From the NCBI GenBank assembly GCA_033026295.1, contig CM065187.1, positions 372,001 through 436,000 of the forward strand: a stretch of 64,000 nt of DNA. The letters run 5' to 3'. This document shows, piece by piece, positions 1-11,550 of the stretch. Each line of letters opens with the position of its first letter. Within the stretch, counting starts at the first letter, position 1. The translations under genes and the position numbers were made by a program. Under the pieces are notes generated by a model. It was not told the DNA's origin and searched no databases. It saw nothing but the letters and a program-made list of their open reading frames with translations. Origin of the DNA: Channa striata (Eukaryota > Chordata > Actinopteri > Anabantiformes > Channidae).

Positions 1-1789
1 TTCCTTTGAATATAAATGATTATATGTCTTCATAAAATAGCTGGAGATAGCTTTAGCACAAATAGAAATAAAGAAAGTTCGTGGCTTTAAAAATTCATTG
101 TGTAGTTAGTGTTTAAATCTCTGCTTTCTGCTCAGCAGCAATTAAAGGTCTACAGAATTATTGTTATTATATTCACGCTCATTCCCCAGGTGAGTAATAA
201 CTTAATAGATCAACCTAATCCAACCCCACATATCTCACACACAGTGTCAGCTGCTGCGTCTTTTCTCACGGCTCAGTGCTTCTGCATATAAAACATGACG
301 GACAGCTGAGAGGGGCGAGTTCCAAATAGTTGAGAACTCTGTAAAAAGCTGTGATTGACTTTTTTTGATCCAAACTAATACAGACGACTGAAAAGTGTCT
401 GTGTTCTATGTAACTGTATGTTTTATGACAGGTTGCTGTGTTTCACTGCACTGGTTTGGTCTGTTCCTACAACACAATGGAAAGGAGCATCTAATCGACG
501 CGGAATTACTTCACTCAGTTTCTTACAGTCTTTACAGACTGTAACATTCTGAGCTAGCAATAGTTAGTTTGCCATGTGGGGTAAGAGTATTAGCTCTTCT
601 CTCAAAGTGCTGCACATATTTCCGTCTATGAAGGCAACTGGAAGTAGGTGAGTTCCTCTCAGGTCCAAAAAGGTCAGATCATTTGTGACACCATCTGCCC
701 TTCATGGATTGAAAAGCTCTTTCATTGCCACCTCCTTTATTTATTCTTGTTACCTTTGCACAGTGTAACAAAGATGTTTCAAGGAGGACGTCACCATCAT
801 CAGCTGTGTTTCTTCAATCTAAATCTTTGAGTTTTTCTTTCTCTAGTGCGAGTATGGATCTTGTTAAAGAAAAAGGCTGAATATTACTCATCGCTTCCAA
901 CTTTTCCAGCTGAAGTTTGAAGGAATAAGCTCTAGCTCTTGTTTAAGATATAACCTACCTAGAATATTTGTATAAATTTTCCCTGTAGTGCTGTCTGTCA
1001 TGTCCACGCTGACAGTCAGTACAAAGACTGAGGCTCACAGCAACAATGTTATTCTGTCTGTCTGGGCTGGGGAAGACACTCACTTCAACACTTTATCATG
1101 GCTGGATTAAGAGTTTAAGATACACTGAACAGGAAGTGTGTGAGGAGATTCAAATGTCAAACAATGCATGCTGGAATGTCTGCTCGTCTGTTCCTGGTCC
1201 CTCTTTAAACGAGCCTTATTATTATAATAAGGCCACAGTCGTCATATGCACATGAGCATAAACTTTTAGCCTGGGATCAATACATGTCGCTGCCTAAATG
1301 AACTCCCATATGAAAATGTTATTTCTGGACAGTTTCAATCAGGCTTCCACAAAAATCACAGCACAGGAGCAGCCGTAAGTAGGTTATTAAATAATTGACA
1401 CAAGCTCTGATTATGAGAAACTTCTACAGTGATTCAAAAATTATGTGAGACTCAGCAAAACTGTCCCTGACTAGATATTTCAAAGAAAAACATAGTTTAT
1501 ATATTAGTATATCTGTCAAAAGCTGCACAAGTTCCATTTAAGAGTTTGATGTTCACATAAAAGATATTTTGGTAAGAAAGATTCTTGCATTGCATATCTG
1601 TTTATTGATTCAGGACAGACAGACGTGTAGCACTACATTCAACCCAGACAGAAAAACTAGAGAGAGTTAAGTGAAATTAATCAAATGAAAGTGAAAGACA
1701 ATCAGATTTGTCAAAAGGTCTTCCAGCAGTGATGTCATCGAGGCTTGACATCCTGGTGGAAGTGACATCATCAGTGGGGGTTTGGCGTC
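1..1789. other. Intergenic, no gene seen
   Basis: All open frames here are short (under 70 codons), on both strands, with no recognisable domain or splice-flanked exon. A near-perfect 21-bp AT-rich palindrome lies at about 1212-1232. The stretch is downstream (3') of lectin copy 1, so part of it may hold that gene's 3' UTR. Confidence 0.5.
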
Positions 1790-4161
1790 CTAGTGGTTGA
1801 TGTGTCTTTTGGCACAAACAAAAGGTTTCCTCTGCTTACAGTCTTCATCATTGACATAATCTAGTCCTGTAGACAGAGGACACAGTAAAACCTGTTCAGG
1901 GTTCTTGTCTTTTGCCACGTGTTTTCCTGTCATGAGATCTGAGAACTGATGTCTGTGGAGCACAGCAGACAAATTCAATGAAATGCTTTAATATTTGATT
2001 TTTCATTTAAATACAGATGCACTTTGGATGTTGAATGTTACCCAACACGTTTCAAACTTTTTCTGGGACCTTGGAAACAGCTGAAGACAATATTGGCTAT
2101 TAATGTAATGACTGTGCTAATAATTCATTGGAGAGAGTAAATTTTCTTATGTGACACCTGCCTGTCTCCATATATTTCTAAGCTTTTTCCTAATAACCAT
2201 CACAAACAAAATAATAATATATCCCTTCATACCTCTGAGGTTTATGTCCATGCAGTCTTCACGTCTTCCTAAGTTGTTGGGCTCTCCTGGGCCCCACCTA
2301 TTAAAGGCAAACTTTGCACCAGAACTCCACAGCCACACGCCGTCCTGAAAGAGAATGTTTGCAGAACTTTTCTAAATTATTCTTCCTTCCAAAACCTCAT
2401 GAAGATTCTAAAACCAACAAGAATTTGTTCCTGCTAACACTTGTTGTCTATCAGTCTGCATTAGTTTGTTAGACTTTCGTTGTCCAAAAACCAATAAAAC
2501 ACATCGGTCAAACATACTGAGTCAATGAGTGACAGGTTTCTCTCTTACAAAACATCTGGCTGAGGTAGTGACGTCATTTACTATGGACCTAAAATATGGA
2601 CTAACCAGATGTTTAAAGATTGAGTCACGACCCACTGACATCTCAACCAAATGTTTTGGAATAAAAAAAACGTCACCCAGTGGATCGGTATGTCTGTTTT
2701 CATAAGCACTTAGAAGAAAACTAGATTGTATTATACTACAATACTATGTACTACAACAATACCAACAGTGTATTACTAACAATGCTACAGTGTATTGTTG
2801 GTTTTAGCGTCTGTATGGAGACTGTCGAAAACACCGTTATCTGGAAAATGACACAAGTTTACTTCTTTCTAACATTTCATTCACAAGCTCAAAGAAGAAA
2901 ACTACACTGTTGCTGAGTCGTCTTCCAGTCCTGAGATCTGCTCTGCTTCCTCATATTTGTGCGTTTCTTCTCTGCTTTGTTCAGGTCTCTTACCAAAGAC
3001 AAAAGGCTATAGATGGACTAACGGAGTCTAGTCAACTAATCAAGGTAAGAACCAAACAGGAATATGAACAGATGTTCAGCAGTCCAATAAAATCTGTCAC
3101 AGCAGATCTTTTTTTACCTTGGATGCATCAGTGCCTCCAACCCAAGTGTCTGTGTTTGTGCCTGTTGCTCTGACGATGATCTGTCTGATGAAGTTGTAGA
3201 TGTCAGGAGTCAGGAGTGGGGCCAGATTCGCATCAAGATTGGTGCAGAAACGCTGAGATGAAGATAAAAATATGTTTTTGAGATTGAGATATGAGATTAA
3301 TGAGTTGAATAAGGTCACAGAGTAAAAATGTGGAAGACAAAAGAAGAGAAAAAGTGACAAAAACTGTTGATCAGATCACTTGAGACTCAGAGCTGCTGTC
3401 TAAAAACTGAAAGTTACTTGTACTCTGATGCAGGTCCAGCTGTTGGGAACGTACCTCAGCATCGGACCATTCCATCGGAGTGTTGTAGAACCGGTAAAGG
3501 TGATCACCAAACTTGGTCCAACCTGGAGGACAGATATCAGTCTGTGAGTTTATAACATGTTAAAAAAGCACATAAGTAAATTTAAATCAGTAAATCAACG
3601 GAACAAAGTTCAAATGCCAAGTCAAACTTTCCACATTTCTTTTTGAATTAGACCAAATATCTGAACCCACATGTCACAGTTCAGCAGGTTCACCAAACTA
3701 AACGTCCTGTTTGCTTTCAGACTAACAGGTGTCTCTATTATTTTGTCTACACAAGTTATACCATTGGAACGAAAAACCAAATCCACCACAATGATGACCC
3801 GGAGGATTTTTTACAGGGTTTTTGCAAAGCAAATGAAAATTTACAGTCAGTCCAGGAACCAGAACCTAACACACAGTGTCAGCTGCTGCACCCTGAACAT
3901 TCACCAACAGAAATGGAGAAAGCACCAACCTTCATCATCGAAACGATTAGCCTGTGGATGGAAAAGACAAAGTGTAAAAGATGAAAATACAACATTGGTG
4001 AAGCAGTGAGGAGAACCGTCATTATACACTTCATTACCCCCAAAACCTACGTTACACTTTGATGTAGGTGTGAAAGAATAAAAAAAATCTCTTACATTTG
4101 CTGGAAACCACAGTCCAGTGGTCACACAGAGGACAACGATGAGATAAAGACCTGAAGCCAT
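1790..4161 (-). CDS. C-type lectin, copy 1 (secreted, EPN motif)
   Basis: Secreted single-domain C-type lectin of the fish nattectin/galactose-lectin type, expected to bind sugars with calcium in innate defence. Five coding exons on the minus strand: 4161-4096 (signal peptide beginning MASGLYLIVVLC), 3541-3455, 3252-3118, 2344-2233 and 1866-1790. All have AG acceptors and GT donors. Lengths 66+87+135+112+77 give 477 nt, 158 aa plus stop, in frame throughout. The CTLD shows CPPGWTKF at its start, WVGG, the sugar-site triplet EPN in WGPGEPNN, and a C-terminal FVCAK. EPN in this position normally goes with mannose-type rather than galactose-type (QPD) binding. A tempting 22-nt AG/GT-flanked segment at 3930-3951 would break the frame and was left out. 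Copy 2 lies at 17.8-19.7 kb. Gene family confident; ligand is inference. Confidence 0.85.
2547..2896. other. About 350-bp segment present only in lectin copy 1 intron
   Basis: The intron between exons 2344-2233 and 3252-3118 matches that of copy 2 closely on both sides. Copy 2 goes directly from its base ~18470 into sequence equivalent to ~2897 here. The extra 350 bp may be an insertion in copy 1 or a deletion in copy 2. No terminal repeats or coding motifs were recognised. Confidence 0.5.
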
Positions 4162-4240
4162 CTGTGTCCACAAAGAGAGACAAGTTAAAGCGTCAGGACT
4201 GAGTGAATGTCTAATAAATGTCCAAGAGTTCAAAGTGTAC

Positions 4241-4325
4241 CTTGATGTGATGATGAGATGAGGTGTCACTCTCAGGAGCAGGAAGCAGGATGTCTTGGAG
4301 GGGGGAACCCAGTCTTTATATACCT
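4241..4325 (-). promoter_or_regulatory. Promoter and 5' UTR exon of lectin copy 1
   Basis: On the minus strand a consensus TATA box (tatataaag, about 4314-4322) is followed about 30 bases on by a short non-coding exon. It ends at 4241 in a GT donor (atcaag/gtacac), 80 bases upstream of the signal-peptide exon. TATA position and donor are read directly; the exact start site is inferred. Confidence 0.6.
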
Positions 4326-4341
4326 TCACTGGCTGCCTCAC

Positions 4342-5244
4342 TTACTTCACTTGTTCATCATCCACTGATCACAAGATACTTATTAAATTACAAAGTGACA
4401 CCACCTTAAGTAAATGTCTAACTGTTCCTGTAAATATCTTAAGCCAATTTGTTCTGGGAGTTTTATGCATCAGTTCTTGCATATGAAATGGAACAAAGAC
4501 AAGATATTAAGTTTCCAACAGTTTAGACTGTAGCAGCAGTATGACATCTATTGCATTGTATTGTACATCACATTTCTCTAGACTGTGACGAAATCAGTGA
4601 AGCCTGGGTGACAAACAGTTTCAATAAATGAGCAGAATAAACAGGCCGCAGTAAAAATGTGTGTGTTGAACATCATCACTTGATAAAGTATCTTCAACAG
4701 GCAGTAACCATGCACAGGTTTACACACAGCATCACATCGACTTTGCAAAGACAAAAGTTTCAATCGTCAAAAGACAGAGACACAAAAAGTCCAAAACATC
4801 TGCAGACTGACAGGTGGACCAGTCTTTGGAAATGTCTCCGTGATGTGTGGAAACAGTTAAGGTTTGCTGAAGTAACACTCCCGTCCTCAGGAAAAGCCCA
4901 TATTCCAAATACTACAGCTCCCATTTGTCCACAATGAAAAATGAGTTGTACAAATACAGAGAGAGCGTTTGCTGTCATATTAGACTTTTATGGCTGCATG
5001 TTCCTGGATCCACAAAGGCTGGTTTAGCCGTGAGTATCAAGAACACGTCCCGTATGGAAGAACAACACTTTGAAGCAGCATTGATGAAGATGTTTAATTG
5101 CTTTTCAACCGGGTTGTTACTTTGGCGCATTTTAAAGTTTTCTGTCTCTGGCCAGTGATGGAAAATGTTGTTAGACTGTAGCCGTAAGAAGTTCACATCA
5201 CTCTGTACAAACGTCCTCGCTGTGGCTACAACTCCAGAACTTAA
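4342..5244. other. Intergenic between lectin promoter and Polinton
   Basis: Overlapping frames of 60-92 codons on both strands, none with a recognisable motif. Nothing else is seen. The left edge of the Polinton is somewhere in or just after this stretch. Confidence 0.4.
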
Positions 5245-5262
5245 TGTGAGGTTACAAAAGGT
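5245..5262 (+). repeat. Candidate left terminal inverted repeat remnant
   Basis: The 18 bases TGTGAGGTTACAAAAGGT occur here and, as exact reverse complement, at 15662-15679. The two sites bracket all Polinton genes. Similarity does not visibly extend outward, so this is only a candidate. Confidence 0.4.
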
Positions 5263-5295
5263 AACGAATGGGCAAATAACCTCTCACATTTTGAC

Positions 5296-8200
5296 TTGTT
5301 AGAGAGCGCTCTAAACAGACTGGTGCTGTCATTACAAGATTCAGACAATAGTGTGCCTCAGTCGGGCGAGGGTTCAGGTCAAAATCAAACACACTCTTTT
5401 CAAAACGACCACGAAAATCAACCCTCTACCTTTTCAAACACAAATAGGCCAAACCCTAATAACCGGCGGTATATTAATAACAACAACAATGACAATGTAG
5501 GAGATAACATCCTCTACTCAAAACAGCTCTAACGTGGTTACTCGCGCTAGATTGAACAATTTTGAAATAAGACGCTTGTAAAATATAGATCAAAGTGACG
5601 AGGAGGTCAGTTATGGCCATTTTTATGGTTCTGTTTTGGGAAATTTATCTGATACTGTTGAACAAGCTTTGAACAGGTGCAATGCAGGTGATCTCTTACA
5701 AGTCGAACTCTGCAGGGAAATGATTAGGTCTGAAGCATCCGTTATTGTACCGGTGTCTGCAGGCATGGATCTGACTCAGTTTCAGGATTTATTAGATTAG
5801 AAAGATTCAGTCCAGTTTTTCTGTTCTAACAGATCGCAGTCTGGAGCTTGTTGTCCAAGTAGTTCAAAATCCTAGGGGTGGTGTTAAACGATTGCTACAA
5901 AAAACGTTGGACTGTGAAATTCCTAAAAAGAAACGGAAAACTCTCTACATCGTAGAAAACAGAGATAACCAGCTTTGTTTTGCCATGAACCCGACATAAC
6001 AGACGCGGAGGCTGAAAGAAGAGGGCGGTGGTTTCAATCAGCGGCGGGGTTATCAGAACACACACCTGTGTGTTTCACTGACATTGAAAAATTTGAGTGT
6101 GTCACACAAGGTAAAATTGTGGTGTTTTACAGAACGGGCCGCGACTCAAACGAGTCTGTGTCAAATACACGACAAATGCCCAAAGTGTTCCAGACTTTAT
6201 TACATTCCTCAGACCAAAGATGGGAAGCCACACAAATGTCAGGAGTCAAAATGCCACATTTGTGGCAATGTGAGGAACTGTGAGGATCATTTGTGTTTCA
6301 TACAAAAACTGCCTTTCCCTAAAAGAATAGACTTTGTCCCTGAAAAGAAATAAATATTCTATGACTTTGAGACCTACCCTAATAAAAGACCCTGTCCACG
6401 TGCCTTTTTATGTAAGCGTAGAAACGGGGAACGGTGAAAAGTGGGACTGGTGGGGGGTCAACTGTTGTGAGAAATTTCTGTTGCACTTCCGCACTCGCCG
6501 TTACCAAAACGCTGTGTTTCTAGCACATAACTCAAGAGGGTTTGACGGGCACGTTATAGTGAAAACTATGATTTCTTTGGGCATTATGCCAGAAATGGTG
6601 TTGCAAGGGTCAAAGTTGATCTTGTTTATAGAGTTTGATTTCGGGCTGCAGTTCATTGATTCAGCAGCATTCCTTCCGTTCCCCTTAGCAACGCTGCCCA
6701 AAGGCCTGGGTTTTGAGGATGGAGTGAAGGGTCATTTTCCACACAAATTCAGTTCTGATAACATGTTGGACTATGTCGGTCCATACCCAGAGGCCCAGTG
6801 TTATGATGCTGATCAGATGAGTGTCAAAAACAGAAAGTCATTTATGCTTTGGTACGTCGGTGTCTGTCACGGCAGGTTTGACTTTAAAAAAGAGGCGATT
6901 CTTTACTGTTAAAATGACACAGCCATTCTTAAAAAAGCCTGTCTGTTCTTTAGACAGATGTTTATTACAGAGACGGGACTCGATCCCTTTAAAAGGGCGA
7001 CTATAGCAACACATACTACAGTATGTATGTGTTCAGATCAAATTTTCTCTTGGAGAAATCTGTTGCTATTCCGTGTCCTTATGATTACAGATTTCATAGA
7101 AAGAGGTTTTCAGACAGTAGAATACAGTGGCTGGAGTATGTGATGTCTACTCAGAACCTTTTCATTCAACATGCTTTAAACACAGGTGAGAAGAGCTTTG
7201 GGCCCTGGCAGGTGGATGGATACTATGAGTTAAATGGGGAGCACATGTTTGTGATGTTTTCCAGGTCACAAAACTCATCCTTTAACGGGTACAACCTTTG
7301 AAGTATTGAACGATCAGAGCCTAGACAGGTTGTCCAAGCTGCAGAGTGTGTATGGTGTGAAACTCACGGTCATGAGAGAACACGATTGGAATGAGATGAG
7401 ATGAAGTCACGATGGAGTGAAAGAGTTCATGAAAAGCTACAAAGCGCCTGAACCTCTCTCCCCCCGACAGGCCCTGTGCGGAGGGCGCACCTGCCCGGTG
7501 ACGCTGAGATATTCAGCTACTGACGATGAGACAGTGAATTATGTGGACTTTACATCACTATATCCTTATGTAAACCACTACTGCTTCTACCCTGTAGGTC
7601 ATCCTGAAATAATCTTTAAGCCTATCGAGTCTTACTTTGGCTTTATCAAAGCAAAGCTCTACCCCCCGCTGCCTTTTTTTCCCTGTCCTCCCTTACAGAT
7701 CCACCAGGGGCAGACTCATCTTCACCCTCTGCAGAACCTGTGCTGAACTTAACATGCAGAGTGACGCTTGCTCGCACAGCGAGGAGGAGAGGGCCTTGGC
7801 CGGTGTTTGGATCACCCCAGAGGTTCTGAAAGCTGTGGAGATTCATGAGGTTTGGCATTTTAAAGAGCGGAGTAACACACTCTTTAGAGAATACATTCAG
7901 ACATTTCTCAAGGGGAAACAGGAGGCGAGTGGCTACCCGTCAAACGTCACAGACGAGGCAGGCAGGCAGAAATACATACAGGAATATCATGAAAAACAGG
8001 GCATCTTACTGGACGCATCGAAAATTCAGTCAAACCCGGCCAAACGACGAGTTGCTAAACTGTGCTTGAACTCCTTTTGGGGTAAATTTGCACAAAAAAG
8101 CAATATGATCCAGACAGAGATAGTTAGTGATCCTGCAGCCTTCTTTAGTCTCATGTTTTCAGGCACTCACAAAGTGAAATATTTCAACTTTCTAAACGAG

Positions 8201-8330
8201 AATTTGGCCATGATTCAGTATTGTTACAATGACGCGTGTGTGCCCCCTCCCAACAAGACAGATAATGTGTTTATTGCAGCATTCACAACAGGTCACGCAC
8301 GATTAAAACTGTACAGTCACATGGAGCAGC
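5296..8330 (+). pseudogene. Polinton protein-primed DNA polymerase B (broken)
   Basis: Replication polymerase relic of the element, in at least five frame pieces (5296-5532, about 5530-5990, about 6084-6353, 6334-6912, about 7000-7300, 7417-7746, 7637-8330). The N-terminal part is rich in Asn and has a basic PKKKRK-type stretch near 5920. A Cys/His-rich segment at 6130-6290 looks zinc-binding. An exonuclease region includes FLAHNSRGFDGHV (about 6520-6555). Polymerase motif A appears as VDFTSLYPYVN (about 7542-7575) and motif B as CLNSFWGKFAQKSN (about 8061-8102). HARLKLY at about 8298 follows as in the family, but the DTDS-type motif C that should come next is absent. The reading passes instead into unrelated sequence. 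The multiple frame breaks rule out a working enzyme. Confidence 0.8.
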
Positions 8331-8864
8331 TGGAAATGACTCTAAATCTGCCTAAAAGTGAGTCTGCTGAGGCTTCCTCCGAGAAACCCTCCGATCAAAT
8401 AACTCACGATGTTATAATGAACGTCGCCCTGCGTTTTCAAAAGAATGCCGGTTATATTTTAGATAAAATTTCAGACTTTAACAGTCCTGGGAAATGGAAT
8501 AAAGAGGGGGATTTATTTTTAATGGTAATGTTGTACCCGGCTCACACATAAAACACAGCTCAAGCCCGCGGGCTGGGTCGTGTTTTTGCAGATCTTGGCA
8601 CGTTTAAACATACCGTTGTCCAGCGTCCCTAATAAACAGGCACGCATTCAGATGCAGACTTTTAAAGATGGAGGGAGTGGTGCTGCTGAAAACTACAAAC
8701 ATGGAGCTCCTCGGAGAATGAACTCCGATGACCTTGATGGTGACGTTGAAGATGACGTATCTTTGCATAGGTTTAAAAATCCTTTAAAATCACCCCCCGA
8801 AGCGATAGTTTTAATAAAAAGAGGAGGAGAAAATTTTTCCGTCATTATCACCCCTTTGGCATAA
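8331..8864 (+). pseudogene. Truncated second Polinton ORF fused behind polymerase
   Basis: After the polymerase relic loses similarity (about 8330), the open frame runs on to 8551 with an acidic/Ser-rich start and the phrase NSPGKWNKEGDLFL. It then shifts frame and continues 8580-8864 (LARLNIPLSSVPNK, an acidic DDLDGDVEDD run, and a C-terminus ending ITPLA). The product is not recognised. The composition differs from the polymerase, which suggests a separate gene that lost its N-terminus when a deletion joined the two. It ends just before the shared poly(A) region. Confidence 0.4.
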
Positions 8865-8877
8865 TGTTTCTTAAATT

Positions 8878-8923
8878 AATAAAACAAGCAAAACGTGTAA
8901 CGACTGAATAAAATCAATTTATT
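8878..8923. terminator. Convergent poly(A) signals of the two Polinton gene blocks
   Basis: AATAAA occurs on the + strand at 8878-8883 and 8907-8912, after the polymerase block. TTTATT (AATAAA on the minus strand) lies at 8918-8923, after the protease. This marks the point where the two transcription blocks converge. Confidence 0.5.
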
Positions 8924-8968
8924 GAAACATTGTTTTTCTTCTCAGTAACGTGCTTTTGTCAATTAAAA

Positions 8969-9488
8969 CTAAAGAACTAATTTATGACATTTTGAAAACA
9001 TGTTTAAAGAACAAATGCTAGGGTTGACACAGTCTTTACATAATCTTTTATAACATTTCACAAAGTTTGATGCTATAAGGTCATTTTTAACATAGTTATC
9101 ATCGTACAAATTTAACACACTTTGATAGGACAGACCCTGGGCTCTATCAAACAAATAAAAAATGCAATGCTTGCCGCAGACTATAGACAACGGATGTTGT
9201 ATTTGCCTGTTGTGATAATATATGAAGCGAGACCCTCGCTGCAGAAAATGTAAAATTGTCTGAGGGTAATGTGAGCTCTCGGGACTTAACCCAAAAGAAT
9301 CAAAAAATGTTGACACGCCGTTCTCCTCCACGGTCAGAGCGAGCCAGTGCTCACCCGGCAAATGGCTGGGATGTGTGTTCACAATAAAATACGCCGGTTT
9401 CCTAAACGCATGCGTGGGTAGTTTGTCAGAGGTGAAACAGATCTCCTAATAAATGCTGCAGAATATTTTCCAGCTGAAGCCCGTTCAT
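8969..9488 (-). pseudogene. Adenain-like cysteine protease of Polinton (one frameshift)
   Basis: Maturation protease of the adenovirus (C5) type, expected to cut capsid precursors. The catalytic His is in PGEHWLAL, the acidic partner region is TFFDSFG, and the catalytic Cys motif is IVCGKHCIFYLF, in the normal order. The start is taken at 9488 (MNGLQLENIL, a typical family beginning). A single frameshift between about 9410 and 9430 separates that start from the main frame (9382-8969). About 172 codons in all, near the usual size. The start lies only 8 bases beyond the capsid gene's stop, a compact viral-style arrangement. The active-site residues are intact although the frame is not. Confidence 0.75.
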
Positions 9489-9633
9489 TTTTCTCATTAA
9501 TAGTAATCCACCAGGATGTTTCTTTTAGAGTCAATTTCGAGAATGGATTTGTAGCTGGCGTACACAATTAGGGTTGTGGTTTGCGGAAGGGGGACTCTGA
9601 AGTGCATTTCAAGCCGAAGAGTGCCCGTCTTGA

Positions 9634-9925
9634 CCGGAAGGAGAGTTGAACACCCCTCGTCTGGGGTGAGATTAAACGCAAACAGAGAATAACCTTGGGC
9701 GAAATCATTTCGGTCAAAAGATAAAGGTTGGTCTTTTAGGTGTCGGAAGGGGATTATAGTACTCTTGTTCTAAGGTCACAGTGAATAAAATGCATTTACA
9801 AGACCTAGAAGAATGTGGGTCCTACTACTACGTCAGACCGGAAGGAGAGTTTGTCTGGGGTGAGATTAAACGCAAACAGAGAATAACCTTGGGCAAATCA
9901 TTTCGGGATAAAGGTTGGTCTTTTC
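9634..9925. repeat. Tandem partial duplication inside capsid gene
   Basis: Bases 9634-9735 and 9833-9925 are near-identical direct copies (gaccggaaggagagtt..., ...aaaggttggtctttt) of a capsid C-terminal segment. A third short copy (ctcgtctggggtgagatta) occurs near 10937-10955. The second copy is shorter and has small deletions. Confidence 0.7.
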
Positions 9926-9937
9926 CCATCAGGGGGT

Positions 9938-10150
9938 CAGGTCACAGTGAATAAAATTTAACGGATTTAAATTACTGCTCCCTGTAAAGGCCTCAAGGTT
10001 TACCAGACCTAGAACAATGTCATTGGGTCTACTACTACTACTACTTCTCTTTTGGCTTTTCCCATCAGGGGTCGCCACAGCGAATCTCTCGTTTCCACTT
10101 CACTCTATCCTGGGCATCTTCCACTCTGAGCAATGTAATTGGGTAATGTG
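9938..10150. repeat. Direct repeat, copy A (LINE tail plus flank)
   Basis: This segment, from caggtcacagtgaataaaat through the (CTA)n run and cttttcccatcaggggtcgcc, recurs at 11343-11550 with scattered differences. The (CTA)n part onward is the end of an RTE-like LINE on the minus strand. The part before it is element sequence or LINE-flank sequence duplicated with it. Confidence 0.65.
10020..10135 (-). mobile_element. RTE-like LINE 3' tail fragment
   Basis: Read on the minus strand, this is the 3' end of the same LINE seen at 11440-12030 and at 47728-47935 (+). It carries the shared motif ggcgacccctgatgggaaaagcc followed by a short (AGT)n tail. No coding part remains in this copy. Confidence 0.6.
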
Positions 10151-11342
10151 CCCAAAAATAAATTTTCCTGGGTACAGATTCTCGAATTGGCGGGGATGGA
10201 AAAAGTTTTCAGGTTGATGCGTGACAGAGGATACAACGCGTTGCTTTTAATCAGCGCCGCCGAATGACCTATACACACAGCGGGAGCGACCGTTACGTTC
10301 TTCACAAACAGAGACGCCCCCAACACGTGGAGCCTGTAGTCTCTGTAGGCGGCGTGCAGGAGGCTGAATGCGTCGCTACCTCTTGTGAGTTTAAAAGCAG
10401 TCTTTCACAAGAAAAGATGTCTGCGTGGAGCGGGCCGAGCACTTGAAACTCTTTTGATTCAGTGCTAAATCTTGCTCTCTCAGTAAGACCTCTATAGGGC
10501 CCGTTTACAACCACATGAGAATCCATCGCCCCTGCAGAGTCCTGATAAAATAATCCCGAGCTGAATTGACTCTTTAGGCTTTCAGGGGAGTAATTCAATA
10601 AAGTTTCAATCATCGCTCGATACGGACGTGTGGCGCTGGATTGGGAGTTTAAACGATCGGCTAGTGTCACATCACATTGATTGAATATTGTATTCAGAGT
10701 ATGTATGTATTGTATTAATGATGCCCACTGGCTTGTCCGCGGCCAAATCTGTCCCATCAGCGTTGGTAATTTTTAATCTCTAATAAAGAATTGTATCATT
10801 AAGATCAAGATAACGTTCACCTTCAGCCGCTATGTAAAATTCAATGGGTCCTCTGTCCCTTATGGAAGATATGGGAGACATTTCTATGTATTGTTTGTCT
10901 TCTATGCTCATTTGTGGAGAGGACATGAAAACAGCCCTCGTCTGGGGTGAGATTAAGCTCGCAAACAATGTATGTATTGTATTAATGATGCATTCCGATG
11001 TCCCATTTCGTAATTTTAATCTCAAGAGCGTCATTTTCCTAAAAAAATCACCTCTTGGAACTTCTATGTATTGTTTGTCTTCTATGCTCATTTGGATCAC
11101 GCATTTTCGTGCAAGAGCGTCATCTTTCCTAAAAAATATCAGCGCTCTTGGAACTCGCCGCCTTTGGATACTGTTTTTTTTTTTCGAGATCGCTTTTTTT
11201 AACTCCCGGTCAAATAAAACAAAAATGCCTGATCCGTCCTGTGCCTTTTTTTAGCTTCTGTTTTGCCTGCGATCTTATTGATGCAAATAGATTAACAGTA
11301 TTCTTTCTCAGCCGAGGAGAGATTGGTTTCCACATATTTCTT

Positions 11343-11550
11343 CAGGTCACAGTGAATAAAATTTAAACATAGACCCTAAATTACTGCTGGACCTGTAAAA
11401 ACGGCCTCAATCGGTTTACCAGACCTAGAACAATAAGTGATTGGGTCTACTACTACTACTACTTCTCTTTTGGCTTTTCCCATCAGGGGTCGCCACAGCG
11501 AATCATCCTTTTCCACTTCACTTTTTCCTGGGCATCTTCCTCTCTGACAC
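11343..11550. repeat. Direct repeat, copy B
   Basis: Second copy of the segment at 9938-10150, with the same order of blocks (gtcacagtgaataaaat, tttaccagacctagaacaat, (CTA)n, catcaggggtcgccacag). Here it continues into the LINE coding remnant. Confidence 0.65.

Larger units (their letters stand above)
9497..10915 (-). pseudogene. Polinton major capsid protein (double jelly-roll), scrambled
   Basis: Capsid relic recognised in pieces. The N-terminal part includes SIEDKQYIEMSPISS and GPIEFYIAAEG (about 10915-10785). The central part (10757-10302) includes ADRLNSQSSATRPYRAMIE, SSGLFYQDSAGAMD and LGPLHADIF. The C-terminal part (about 9720-9497) includes GYSLFAFNLTPDE and, at the end, YASYKSILEIDSKRN. 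The order is as in other fish Polinton capsid genes. Between 9740 and 10300 the coding sequence is interrupted by duplicated capsid fragments and a LINE 3' tail. Stops and frame changes also occur near 10757-10785. Not functional. Confidence 0.75.

Noticed and set aside
3930..3951. 22-bp segment with AG and GT borders in lectin copy 1 (also 19421-19442 in copy 2)
   Set aside because: Including it would put both genes out of frame with an immediate stop; direct splicing between the neighbouring exons keeps the frame.
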